From Siphonodentalium dalli (lineage: Eukaryota; Mollusca; Scaphopoda; Gadilida; Siphonodentaliidae): a DNA stretch of 64,000 nt. The notes under the pieces were generated by a model. It was given only the letters and a program-made list of their open reading frames with translations. It ran no database searches and was not told the DNA's origin. The stretch spans positions 6,946,001 to 7,010,000 of the forward strand of contig CP136062.1 in the NCBI GenBank assembly GCA_032622095.1. Direction: 5' to 3'. The translations under genes and the position numbers were made by a program. This document shows positions 45,700-56,752 of this stretch, piece after piece; position 1 is the first letter of the stretch; the number at the start of each line of letters is the position of its first letter.

Positions 45700-46524
45700 T
45701 TGGAGTATATTCCACACGCAGCAAAGAAGGGTGTTATTTGTTCTCTACATAAAGGTGGCTCTAAACCTAAAGACTCTTTCGACAATTACCGAGCTATAAC
45801 ATTGCTGCCTGTCATATACAAATTATTCGAGAAACTAATTCTCACAAGACTTGAGCTTTATACGCCTTCATTGATAACGCCTCATCCCTTGCAAAACGGG
45901 TTTCAGCGTGAGGTCAGTTGTTCTATGACATCATTTTTGGTGACCGAATGTATTTCTTATGCGTCTGAGAGACAAAGTATGTTATTTGCCTGCTTCTTGG
46001 ACGTATGGAAAGCGTTTGACACTGTGTGGATCAGCGATTTGCTTTATCAGCTATTTGAAAAGCACATTCAGGGCAAAACGTGGAGAATTATTTCAAAGTT
46101 ACTTAATGATATACATTGTTGCACTCGCTACCAAAACTATAATTCAGGCTGGATACCAATGTTGCAAGGAGCAAGGCAGGGAAGTACCCTTGCACCAGTT
46201 TTTTATACCTTATACATTGACAGCTTATTGTGCGAGCTTCATAACTCAGTTTATGGTTTCGTCATGAAGGATGCGAAATGCTGCTGTCCGACACACGCCG
46301 ATGATATGGTTCTGCTGTCGCTCACCGCAACATGGTTACAGTCCTTAATTGACGTTTGCATGCAATATAGTACAAAGTGGAGGTATACATATAACCCGTC
46401 TAAATCACATGTCATAGTATTCAATGAATCAAAAACCGCGGCACTAAAGCGCACAACAAACTGGTTTCTTGGTACACATCGAGTGGATGAAGCTGAATGC
46501 GGTACTCACTCTCAGAAAACATAA
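45700..46524 (+). pseudogene. LINE reverse transcriptase core
   Basis: Contains YRAITLLPVIYKLFEKLI (residues 30-47), motif A FLDVWKAFD with Asp at 101 and 107, motif B QGARQGSTLAP (156-166), motif C THADDMVLLS (198-207) and motif D KSHVIVFNE. The usual aromatic residue before ADD is His, which would weaken the catalytic centre. The reading leaves frame near 46500 (DEAECGTHS...), where the other frame continues the thumb region. The shorter ORF at 45959-46267 is a shadow. Confidence 0.93.
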
Positions 46525-47040
46525 CTTTAGAGCATGTTTTGTTGAAGATATCTGCTCCAAAATGAGGAAGACATACTTTGCACTATCACATATTGGTATT
46601 TATGCCGGCGGAATAACACCAATGAGTTCCCTTAAAATGTACAATTCAGTTATAGTTCCCAAAGGCTTATATGGAAGCGAAATACTATGTGGGTTAACAC
46701 ATACAGAATGTGACCGCCTCGAACGTGCTCACCGCCTGTGTCTTAAGCACATTCAAGGTATCCACATGAGAACACGAACGGATATGGTACTGGGGTTCTC
46801 CTCCTTTAATGTAAACTATCACTACTCTGTTCTTTGTGCAACCTCACTTCCGAGAAGGTGGTTAAAAAGGTATTCCTTATCAGACTATTACAATGTGTTC
46901 ATGATTGTAACAATGCTAACAGAAATATCTTCTTCAGCGACTTACGAGATATCCTTCATCAATTTGGTTTGACTCAGTACCTGTCTGAGTACACGGTAAC
47001 TGCCACCTTCCAAATAAAGGTAGTTGGAAGCTTCTTGTGA
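46469..47040 (+). pseudogene. LINE thumb / post-RT segment
   Basis: KMRKTYFALSHIGIYAGGIT, PKGLYGSEILCGLTHTECDR and LERAHRLCLKHIQGI are typical of the region after RT in mollusc and annelid LINEs. Near 46850 the frame shifts to TSEKVVKKVFLIRLLQCVHD and GLTQYLSEYTVTATFQIK, which ends with a stop at 47038. Confidence 0.88.
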
Positions 47041-47561
47041 AACAAGGATCTTTGTTTTGGAAAGATGATTGGTTGGTTCGAATTCACAGTGACCCTTCTT
47101 TTGAACGATTTCGTTTAGTGCATAGTAGTCCAGATATCGCATTCATGTGGCGTGTTTGTAAGTATTATCCCAAAGAGAAAGAAGGCTTCCACATTGCATT
47201 GCAGTTACTGTGTGCTCCGACATCTGCAGACGAAACCAAATGTACTGCATGCCAGATGACATATACTGACATGGTTCAACATTTCTTAATATTCTGCCCA
47301 GCACTGGCAGTCACCCGTAATAAATTCTGGTATTTGTTCATCGACCGCTTGCCAGTTACAGCATATCAGTTTGTTGACAATCTCCAGATAGAACAACAAA
47401 CTGCACTTTTCTTAGGTCATTTACCACCGGGTCTTGTCCATGTTAGTCAGATACCTGTAACACATTTACTGCGATTTTTCATCCAAGCAACACAAATCTT
47501 CTGGTATGAATGGAGTTCGTTTCTGGAAACTCCTTCAAAAATGATATTATATCGAAGTTAA
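47037..47561 (+). pseudogene. LINE C-terminal zinc-knuckle domain
   Basis: After KQGSLFWKDDWLVRIHSD the segment carries a C-x2-C-x9-H-x4-C knuckle (Cys69, Cys72, His82, Cys87 of this ORF). This is followed by a hydrophobic tail (HLLRFFIQATQIFWYEW) typical of LINE C-termini, ending in TAA at 47559-47561. The domain itself is intact. It probably binds the element's RNA or target DNA (known for related LINEs, inferred here). Confidence 0.88.
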
Positions 47562-48197
47562 TTATCCCCCTTGTAATTGTTAACGCACTCTTACTTCAAA
47601 TTTTGTGCAGAATAATGCACTATGTGCTCGATGGCGCTGTACTCTGCTCTCTTGGATTACATCCTTTAGTGTAAATATGTTCTTTAGTAAATATAAGAAT
47701 TGAATGGTGTTGTCTCTTGGAGCTTTCTAACAAGATAATACAACTATGAGTCTATACAGCTGATTCAGTCCGTGTGGGTAGGGGGTTTGTGGCCGCCACT
47801 AAATGAGTGGGTTTCAGTTTTGTTCGTATTTGCGAGTCATGTGGATATATGTGTGTATGTGAGAGTTTGTACATGCGTGCGTGTGTGTATGTGTATGTGC
47901 TGACAGTGTGTGATTTTCCGTAGTCTTGTACATAATGTTCATTTATCTGTGAGCGAATTGGTGTGACTGTGCTCGAATGTGGTTTTGTGTTTGTATGGCG
48001 CGGATGTATACATGTGCGATGATGAATAACTGCTTTAGTATATATTTCTATATCTTTGTTCTCCAACATTTTATTTTTTTTGGGGTTATGGTATGTTCAT
48101 GTTTCTTTAATTTGTTTCAATGTATTCTTGTAATAATCTTATACCAAGGAGGAATTGAAGATATATATAATATCTCCAACTTCCAACTTTTAATACC
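47562..48197 (+). other. Probable LINE 3' untranslated region
   Basis: Non-coding, with a GT-rich stretch (47840-47905) and an ending 'gaattgaagatatatataatatctccaacttcc' that can form a small hairpin. It stops at a poly-T tract that I assign to the opposite-strand LINE tail. Confidence 0.55.
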
Positions 48198-49003
48198 TTT
48201 TTTTTTTTTTTATCGCCGGTTTCTTTATTGACAATATATTCATGGACATATTCATATATTTAAAATACAGCATAATGAAAATAACAAAAATAATGTCCTG
48301 GTATTTTCGGGAGGGGGACGTTCGCTCGCAACTCACACACGCCTTACACACGTTCAAATTCGAAGACACCTCATGCGTGTTTTTTATTACGCAGACTATA
48401 TATGTTTATGACTGGAATGTCATCAGAAATCGTTTTGTATGCTTTTAAATATACATGTAATTTATAGTCTCCGATATGATAAAACAAAAATGCCTCTATC
48501 CGTGCCCGGTATTTATATAGCGTGAATTCGACCAACCATCAACAAGTGAAAAAACGAACCTAATCACAAATAGTTATTTGTCCTCAAAGTACTTGACAGG
48601 GCAAGGTATATCTCACACCATTCAAATTCGAAGTCGTTAAGGATATCTCTCTTTAGTGCTATATATTTCTCTAAGCGGTATCTCTCATCAAGTTCACGTA
48701 GAAATGATTTCAGGGATAAGGTATCGGGGTCAAATTTGGTTTTGTATATGTAATATTTAAGCAATGTCAGAAATAAATTTTTGACACTGACATTTTGCTG
48801 GCGGGGAGGGCCGAAAATTATATTGCTACGAGTGATACAGATGTCCAGCTTGTGTTCATCCAGCCATGTTTGTGTGTCATTTATGAATAGTTTTACGGCA
48901 GAGCATTCATAGAATATATGGGTAATGTTCTCAGTTATATTACACCGGTTACAGTAATCGTCTACAGATATTTTAATACCTGTTCTATCCACTAGCATAT
49001 CTA
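48198..49003 (-). mobile_element. 5'-truncated LINE on the minus strand
   Basis: A 144-codon minus-strand ORF (48998-48564) encodes only the C-terminal domain. The element then runs through about 370 bp of 3' UTR to a poly-A tail, seen as the T-run at about 48199-48213 on the plus strand. 5' truncation with an A tail is the classic outcome of target-primed reverse transcription. It lies tail to tail against the larger LINE. Confidence 0.85.
48564..48998 (-). pseudogene. L1/Tx1-like LINE ORF2 C-terminal domain
   Basis: Starts within the protein (MLVDRTGIKISVDDYC) and shows a C-x2-C-x7-H-x4-C knuckle (Cys16, Cys19, His27, Cys32: YCNRCNITENITHIFYEC). It is followed by IIFGPPRQQNVSVKNLFLTL, LKYYIYKTKF and LKSFLRELDERYRLEKYIAL, the pattern at the end of L1/Tx1-type ORF2 proteins. 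The frame is open to its natural stop, but RT and endonuclease are missing. It differs from the neighbouring LINE, so these are two families. Confidence 0.85.
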
Positions 49004-49080
49004 TCTCTGCAGATAGAGAGAGTAATATATGTCATCTGGCAGCCTTGTGTGTAAACAACACTGCTAGAAATTGAAACAAA

Positions 49081-49262
49081 CTGCCTGAATTTAGTGTGTC
49101 TGACATTTGCAGAATTAGGTCCTCAGAGAATTTATTGTTGCTACACTGTACAGCAGGCTAGCATCACCAAATACACCCTCCATGGACCTAATTCTGTTTA
49201 GGCATCATCTTCTGGGAAGTATCTTAAGTATCAAATTGAAATTTAGGTTTAGTTACTTTTTG
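49081..49262 (+). repeat. Partial copy of the double fold-back element
   Basis: 'tgtctgacatttgcagaattaggtcc', 'ctagcatcaccaaatacaccctcc' and 'cctaattctgtttaggcatcatcttctgggaagtatc' match 22690-22870. The right half of the element is absent. Confidence 0.8.
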
Positions 49263-49264
49263 AC

Positions 49265-49868
49265 TTGCCCTCCTGCACAAATTTATACAAGTTCCATGGT
49301 CATAACAATGGAATTAAGGGTCCCTGGGGGCTTGCTTCCCTCATATGGTGTACTTATTGACTTAAAATTGGGTAAAAACCCCTATTTTCATATCATCAAC
49401 ATCCATGCCCCATGCAAGTATGTCACCATCCTGGAGCTCTAGTGTATTCGAATAAAGGGGCATCTCCTGCACAGATGCATACACTATCCATGGTCATAAC
49501 AAGGGAATTATGGGTTACATGGTACCTGTTTCCCTCATGTTCCGGGCCTACATGTATATACTAGTAGACTTGAAAATTGAAGGGAACACATACATGTACC
49601 GGTACAATGTACATGTACATTTGTATTTCCTAATGCATATCAGCATACTTGCCCCATGAATGTGTGTCTCCACCGGAGCTCTAGTGTATCTGATAAAAGG
49701 GACATCTCCAGAACAGATATTTACAAGCTGCATGTTCATACAAAATGAATTATGGGTCCCAGGGTGCTTGCTTCCCTCATATGGTGTACTTATTGACTTA
49801 AAATTTGGTAAAAACCCCTATTTTTATATCATCGCCATTTCTGCCCCATGCAAGTATGTCTCCATCCT
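49265..49868 (+). repeat. ~200-bp tandem repeat, three units
   Basis: Units start near 49268 ('gcacaaatttatacaagttccatggtcata'), 49469 and 49706. Each carries 'ttgcttccctcatatggtgtacttattgacttaaaatt', 'gccccatgcaagtatgtc' and 'ggagctctagtgtat'. The middle unit has extra ACATGTAC/ACCGGTAC sequence. ORFs over it are artefacts. Confidence 0.85.
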
Positions 49869-49869
49869 T

Positions 49870-50450
49870 TGAATTTGAATCCATTGACGCGGGCTACAGG
49901 CCGTACTGTTTGTCTGATCATCATAAAACAATTCTGAATGTTGACATTTACATGTAGATGGGAACGAGTCATTTTAGGATCATTCGGCAAAAAACATGGC
50001 CGCCGGCAGCCATATTGGATTTTACTCTTTGCATCACTAAATACTTTGACACACCCTACATACCACATCCCTGATCTGATCATCACCAAACTTCATATGG
50101 ATCATCGGGGTGACCTCTTGATGGTAACAAGTCATTTTAGGGTCATCCGGCAAAAATATATGGCCACCAATGGCCATTTTGGATTTTACTCTTTGTATGA
50201 CTAAATATTTCTACAAAATCCATTAGCATGGGTTATACATGTAGACCAATCTGTTTCTTTGATCTGTATGAAATTTGTCATGGATGTTGACATTGACATG
50301 TAGATGACTTTTATAATTTATTCTTTGCATCACTAAATCCTTTGGCACACCATACAGACCACATCCCTCCATTTACTGTCAACCATTAAATTAGTCCTAC
50401 CTAGTAGTAAGTTGAGCTACAGTGTCATTGACACTTTCATTTTTAGTTCT
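49870..50450 (+). repeat. ~160-bp tandem monomers of composite element, array 2
   Basis: Two to three diverged monomers with 'agatgggaacgagtcattttaggatcattcggc', 'aacatggccgccggcagccatattggattttactctttgcat' and 'cccgatctgatcatcac'-type blocks. They are followed by a short part of the tail ('gtaagttgagctacagtgtcattgacact') also seen after the other arrays. The ORFs on both strands run through the monomers. Confidence 0.8.
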
Positions 50451-50880
50451 ATTTAGTATACTGTATATGTATATGTACATGTAAATAGTAACATTGGGGC
50501 AATTCCATGTGACTGACATAACATTCAAAGAACTTTTTCCAGATTCAATGTTACCGGTATGTTGTGAGCTACAAATCTTCATGTAACTATAAAATCTTAC
50601 TGCTACATGTACATGTATGTGTGCACTCAAATATTGTATTGTTCCGAATTTGGCATATGTTATGATTGTTATCGTGACATTACACAAACCTATCGATGAT
50701 ACATGGTACTACATGTCCATGTAGTAACTTGATTTCAAATTTAATTTATAGATGTGAATATACATGTATATGCATTGCTGATTTGTCTTACATACATGTA
50801 CATGTACGTTACACTTATTAACTCTCTTCAAATTAGCATTTCAGTGTAAACATAAACAAATTGTACATAACGGTTTAGTT
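50451..50880. other. Unassigned, ACATGT-rich
   Basis: Multiple 'acatgtacatgta' words and no gene. Confidence 0.45.
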
Positions 50881-52109
50881 AAGGCCAAATAAAAAAGATA
50901 CTATGTTTCCGTACATCGACCGACCCTAAAAATAACCCGCCGACCCTAATCTTTTTATTGATATTTTGAGAAAAGGTCAATTTTTGTTTTTGTTTACTGT
51001 TTTTAAAGGCTAACGCTCATAAATATTGATAATCATTAATGTGCAAAACACATGGTTTCTAACATAAGCCTGTGATAAGTTACATGAAGTGACAGTTGTC
51101 TCAAAAGCCACATGTGTGTGATGGGTTGTGGATTGATAGGCATGAATCTTGCAATTGTAATTTCAAGAGAGTGGATCTCATGCCTGCTTTACCTGTATGC
51201 CTTGTTTTGGGACTTATGAAACATATTCATGAGTTCCAAATAAACATGCATGCCAATTTATTATTTTCTTGGGAAATCCCCCCCCTGCACAGTGCTTATT
51301 TGAGTCTGCAAGTTTATTAATATCTATTCTGATACCAAATTGTTGAGCTTATAATTTTAGGCATGTACATATTCAAGTATATGGCATACATGTGAACATT
51401 TAAATATCGAATAAAACTCTACATGACACATACTATGTTGATTCCTATGCTTGACCTACATGTACTATAAATTTTTTAACTATAGTTGATGTTTTGCTCA
51501 GAGTTTCCCCTGTGCTATTATTTGGGTCTGCACTGTTCTTAACTTTCAATGGAATTTTTCATGTGTACTATTATTTGGGCGTGCACTTTTATTTGGAGCC
51601 TGAGAGTACTGGTAGGAACACTATAAACAGACATGGTGTGTGTGTCTGTATATATACATGTATATAGGTTATGACCACATATGTTAGGGGTACAGCTACT
51701 GTTTCCAGAAACCAGGCATGGTAGGTTGGGTGCACTGGCTACCTCTAGACAATGGGATGCAGTGGTCACAACACAAGTATGGTATAATGGCGGTATTATG
51801 GGTAAAATTCTTAGTGACATCAATCTCATACCAAGTTTATAGCCAAATAATAAATAACATACTTAAGCATGAACTAAGTTTGATCTTTCATATTCTTAAT
51901 GTATATTTCCTAGTGCTGTGTTTATCAAGTAATACTTTCCCCACAACACAAGTTGGCATTTTATGTCATTTTCGGTCGAGGTAATTCAATATTTCTGCAG
52001 CTGGATAAAAAATATCAAAATAAAATAAAAAAATAAAAATTCCCTACCTAGCCCCCTAATTTTTTCACTCCGTTATCGGAAACATACTATCTTTTTTGTT
52101 TTGCCTAAT
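50881..52109 (+). mobile_element. ~1.2 kb inverted-repeat element, copy 1
   Basis: Ends 'aggccaaataaaaaagatactatgtttccg' and 'cggaaacatactatcttttttgttttgcct' form an imperfect inverted repeat of about 28 bp. Internally 'cgaccgaccctaaaaataacccgccgaccc', 'tgtgtgatgggttgtggattgat' and 'tcggtcgaggtaattcaatatttctgcagctggataaaaaat' are shared with the inverted copy at 55316-56752. No transposase ORF. Superfamily not determined; the target duplication is unclear. Confidence 0.8.
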
Positions 52110-52660
52110 CTGACTCAAGTACAATTATTTCTACTGTGGATGGATGCATATCATTGCAACTTGCAGGGCGAAAACAACATCGCGGGATGTGGACACGCCC
52201 TGCATGGACTATTTTCGCTATGCAGAGCGCAATAATTCTGTTGACATTGTGTTTGTTTGGAAAATTTGTGCAAGACAATACCGTAGGATGTACATGTAAT
52301 CATCACAATACATGTACTGGTGTAATGGTGGTATTGTGGGTAAAATTATCACGAAACGTGAGTGACATCAATTTCATGCCAAGTAATATACATGTAACCA
52401 AACGTATGAAAATTTGAATAACAAATCACACACTTAAGCATAAACCAAGTTCGATCTTTTATTCAATCTTAATGTAAACATGTATTTCCACTGTGTTGTT
52501 CAATATTTCTTCAACTGGATAAAAAATGAAAAAATAAAAATTCCCTAGCCACCCCCGGGACACCCACTCCATAAATAGTGTATTGCGCGAGATTTTAATA
52601 GAACAGTGCATAATGAAGATAACGATACTATTTGAATTTATCATAAGTGTCATTAATTAA
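52110..52660 (+). repeat. Partial third copy of the ~1.2 kb element
   Basis: 52290-52620 repeats, in direct order, 'gtaatggtggtattgtgggtaaaatt', 'cacttaagcataaaccaagttcgatct' and 'caactggataaaaaatgaaaaaataaaaattccctag', matching 51770-52060. It has decayed and lacks ends. Confidence 0.75.
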
Positions 52661-53285
52661 GAAATGTGTCAACATACATGCAATCACATTTCTAGGGATA
52701 GGCAAAGTGCCAAAGTTATTATTAACATTCATTTTCATATTATATAGTCACATGATCTAGTCACATAATCACATTTGAGTATTCTACAGACTACATGGAA
52801 CAACACATTTCAGATTATTTGATATTATTTTTTATATTTGCTAGGTGATATATTGCTTGAACCAAATTGTTTATCAAAACATGTGGAAATACAACTGTTC
52901 ATCCCAGTTTGAAGAATAATGCTAATAGCCTAATACCAAACATAACCATGATATACATGTACATGCATGAAACCTTCTTAGGTTTCATGCATGTATCAGG
53001 GACAGGGATGTGGCATATCAGAAACAGGGACGTGGCTAGATGGTCTCCGTTGGGGGGGGGGTATCCACCTTGGGGAAATTCCAACTGCACCCCCCCCCCT
53101 TGAATTCCGAATCAGACCAAACACAAGTTTTCCATAATTTCATTTGCAGCCCCCCTCCTTGCACCTCGGTGCTCAGGCCTAATATCCTATATACATGTAT
53201 TCATAAAGCATGGTTCTACCGGTATGAGAACATTAAGATATTTTAACCAAAATTGCATAAATCCTAACATCTAGTGGTCTAACTC
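52661..53285. other. Unassigned with a G-run/C-run pair
   Basis: A poly-G run near 53053-53062 faces a poly-C run near 53090-53099. 'aaaccttcttaggttt' near 52969 is a small hairpin. No gene. Confidence 0.4.
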
Positions 53286-54110
53286 CAGACAAATGCATAC
53301 GGCTACGGGCAAGAGACCAGGAGAAGCAGACTGACCATGGTTGTTCGGCTCAGTGTGAGAACATTTTGAAAACTATACAAGAAAATCACAAATCCAAGCA
53401 TCTAGACTTGCCTCAACTGAAGCTTTCCTAGTGTTGGAAATTTCAAACCTCATGCTCCCCCTCAGGTTGGAAAATTCTCCAACCGATGACCATTTCAGTC
53501 CACAAGTTGGACCATATGTGCACTAGTAAAATTGTTGATTATTTTCTTAAACTAATTGGCAATTTCGTATTGGCCACAGGGGAGGGACAATGACACACCG
53601 GTCCGACCATGGTTCGGCCAGGTGTGGACAAATTTTGAAATCTGAACAAGAAAATCGCATCTAGACTAGCCTCAAGCCTTCCTATAGAGTTGGAAATTTC
53701 AAACCTGACACACCCACTTAGGTTGGAAAATTTCCAACTGATGGCAATTCCAATGACAATGTTAACCAAATGTATGACAATATTGTTTTCTTAAATTAAC
53801 TAGCAGGTTTTGACTGGCCAAATGGGAGGGACAGGGACCCGGACACAAGCTTTCCAAGCGTTGGAAATTTCCAACCTATCACCCTCATAAGGTTGGAAAA
53901 TTTCCAACTGATGACCATATCAGTCCAAAATTTTGACAAAAAATTGGAAAATATGCAAATATTGGTCCAAAACCAATTACTTCCCCCATTATATTGTTTG
54001 AAAATCAAACTACAAGAACATTTTCAACATATTGTTGGTGTGAAATTTCCAACTAATGTTTTGGCAGGTATGAAATTTCCAACTGTTGAAATTTTTGACC
54101 AAAGTTGGGG
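53286..54110 (+). repeat. ~260-bp tandem repeat, about three units
   Basis: Units share 'ggttggaaaatttccaactgatgacc' (53465, 53724, 53891), 'gttggaaatttc(a/c)aacct' just before it, and 'tggccacaggggagggaca...gacc' after it. The third unit is shortened and passes into repeats of 'gaaatttccaact'. The core is itself an inverted word (gttggaaa/tttccaac). Confidence 0.8.
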
Positions 54111-55315
54111 GGTAAGACATCACCCCCCTCCCCACCCCCTGTCGCCACGTCTCTGCTCAGAAACCATAAATGAGGAAACATGTTATAACGTGTAATGGCA
54201 GGCGGGTAGCCACTGCCTGAAGTAATAGGCTTCGTAATAATTGGGAATAACATATGGATGGATAGCCCAATCTCACTTCTTTTTTGCTCACGATATCAGT
54301 GACGATAAAATCTTTGTTTTTGTGATTAACATTACAAGCTGATCCACATTGACTTGGAAAACAATTTGAAATTGTTCAAGCTGGCCCGGCTGGCCTTCAA
54401 TTTATATGTTAGATTTTATGTTTTACGTTGTCAAAAGTCTATTTTATTCCATTATTTATTACCGGTATATCTTTATTTCCATGTCACATATGATCAAGTG
54501 TGCTTTCATATTATTTCTTATTTTCAGCTGAGTTCTGCATAGTTATTCTAATTTTGTTGTATCAGTAGATGGAATCCTGATTAAATTTTATTTTTCCAAT
54601 AGCGTAGTTTCTTGTTCTATCAAGTTGAATTTGGGTTATTCTTGGCATTGTGCCACTGATCCAACTTCTGATAACCTCTATATACCGGTATATAGTATAG
54701 CATTTCTAGTAACTATACATTGTATATGACCTGTTTCTGTTCAAAACACATCAAAATAAGACTCAATACCAGAAATGGAAAATAAATTTGGTACATGGAA
54801 AAAACTGCTTTTCGGACCCGAGAGACACCCACCCACCCTATCATACCAACCTGGAATTTTTTTCGAACCCCCCCCCCCACCCTAATTTGTTCACAACGTT
54901 AGCAGAAACATACTATCTGATATCCTGATATCTACATGTACATTGTAGGTTACATAGAGAATAATCACTCGATTGAACTGGTTACGTGAAATAATTCATG
55001 AGAGGCAACACAGTTGTTGAACATTATGGACCCACGTATGTGTGTTACTGGTCGTGTGTTACTGGTCGATAGTTTGACACTCCTGCGATCCGGTAAACTT
55101 TTGACACTTCGGGTATTTTACTGTTTGTGAGATCATTACCCGTACTTATGGTAGAATCTGTTGTTTACACACTTTTTTCTGCCACGGTTTGTACTGGGGC
55201 TAATATTTATTTATAATGGCCAACAACAAGTTAGAGGCAGGGATGTTGTACAAGCATGATTGTCTTGATTGAATCGTTCATGTCATCAGTTAAATCAAGT
55301 GATCTATTCTGTTTA
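54111..55315. other. Unassigned sequence
   Basis: Includes a poly-C tract near 54870-54882 followed by 'cctaatttgttcacaacgttagcagaaacatactatctg', a relic of the end of the ~1.2 kb element. No gene. Confidence 0.4.
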
Positions 55316-56752
55316 GGCCAAAGAAAACAGATTGTATGTTTCCAGTAACGGCGCGAAAAAATTAGGGTAGGTACAGGGGGGGTGAAAAAAATAATTTCGG
55401 CACGTATGCCGGGGTGGGTGGGTGGTCATTTTTTCCGCAACTAAAACAATAATTTCCTGCTTGTTTTTTAGTGTTTTGGCAATGAGTTGGGCTTCAAAAC
55501 CACTTTGAATGCGAGAAATAATGTAATTCTAACTGGTAAACTGACTGCAGGCAGTTATCGTGTTGTATTTTGTTGCAAATTTTGAAATCCAAGATGGCCG
55601 CTGGCAGCCATGTTTTTTTGGCCGAATGACCTAAAAATGACTCATTCCTATTTACATGTCCATGTTAACATCCATGATAAATAGTATGCACAGAAATTCA
55701 TATACAGCTGTTTACAGTGAATTTCCCCCGCAAATCTCTGTTTTAGTGTTAAAAGGGGGATGGGTGTAAAAAAATGGTCGGAAAAAACTGCCGAAAACGG
55801 AAACAAATTTGGCGGTGGGGTGGGTGGGTACAAAAAATGATTGAAAGGGAAAAAATGCCATACGTGCCTGATTTTTTTGTTCCGACCCCCCCCCCCCCTG
55901 GTAGGTACGGTAACCCTGTAGGTAGGGAATTTTTTATTTTTATTTTATTTTGATATTTTTTATCCAGCTCTAGAAATATTGAACTACCTCGACCGAAGTA
56001 ACATACAATGCCAACCCGTGTTGTGGGGAAAGTATTACTTGATCAACACAGTGGAAATATACATTAAGATTGATAAAACAAATCAAATTTCATGTTTAGG
56101 TATGTTTTTTATTATTCACATACATGTACATGACATACATGTAGCACATTTTCATAAATTTGGCAATAAACTTGGTAGGAAATTGATGTCACTAACTTTT
56201 TATAAGAATTTTATCAATAATACCGCCATTATACCGTACTTGTATTGTGACGACTACATCCCACTGTCTGGGGGTAGCCAGTACGACCACCGAGCATGCC
56301 TGGTTTTTGGAGACAGTAGCTACATTTTATACCCCTAACATATGTGGTGATGACCTCTATACATGTATATATACAGATACACACCCACCATGTCTGTTGA
56401 TAGTGTTCCATTAGTCCCAAACAAGACATAAAGCAGGCAGGAGATACATGTAATCCGAGATACACTCAGGAAATTAAAATTGCAAAATGTATGCCCATCA
56501 ATCCACAACCCATCACACACCTGGGGCCTTTGAGACAGCTGTCAATTCATGGTAACTTTTCACAGGGATATGTTAGAAACCATGTGTTTTGCACACTAAA
56601 GGTCATCAATAGTTATGAGCATTAGTGGTAAATACAGTAAATTTTAGAAATTTTTTACTTTTTCTCAAAATATCAATAAAAAGTTTAGGGTCGGCGGGTT
56701 ATTTTTAGGGTCGGTCGATGTACGGAAACATAGTTTCTTTTTACTTTGGCCT
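55316..56752 (-). mobile_element. ~1.4 kb inverted-repeat element, copy 2 (inverted)
   Basis: Reverse orientation to copy 1. Ends are 'aggccaaagaaaacagattgtatgtttccag' at 55316 and 'gaaacatagtttctttttactttggcct' at about 56750. The near-identical block 'gtttccgtacatcgaccgaccctaaaaataacccgccgaccc' is present. It contains extra G/C-run sequence (55370-55440 and 55740-55900) and one reversed ~160-bp monomer at 55568-55680, so other repeats have inserted in it. Confidence 0.8.
55568..55680 (-). repeat. Single ~160-bp composite-element monomer
   Basis: 'gaaatccaagatggccgctggcagccatgttt' through 'aaaatgactcattcctatttacatgtccatgttaacatccatgataa' is a reverse-oriented monomer of the 58-59.6 kb family, isolated inside the ~1.4 kb element. 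Confidence 0.85.

Larger units (their letters stand above)
43922..48197 (+). mobile_element. LINE retrotransposon (endonuclease + RT), inactivated
   Basis: A single ORF2-like protein can be followed through successive frames: apurinic-type endonuclease, linker, reverse transcriptase, thumb/post-RT and a terminal zinc knuckle ending at 47561. At least six frame changes (near 44.76, 45.30, 45.67, 46.50, 46.85 and 47.04 kb) make it non-functional. No ORF1 (gag-like) is visible upstream, so it is probably 5'-truncated. The region 47562-48197 would be its 3' UTR. The AP-endonuclease plus RT order is that of the CR1/jockey/I-type LINEs; the exact clade is unresolved. Confidence 0.92.

Noticed and set aside
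47752-48069. 105-codon minus-strand ORF rich in His and Thr
   Set aside because: It lies over a GT-rich simple-sequence stretch in the LINE 3' region.
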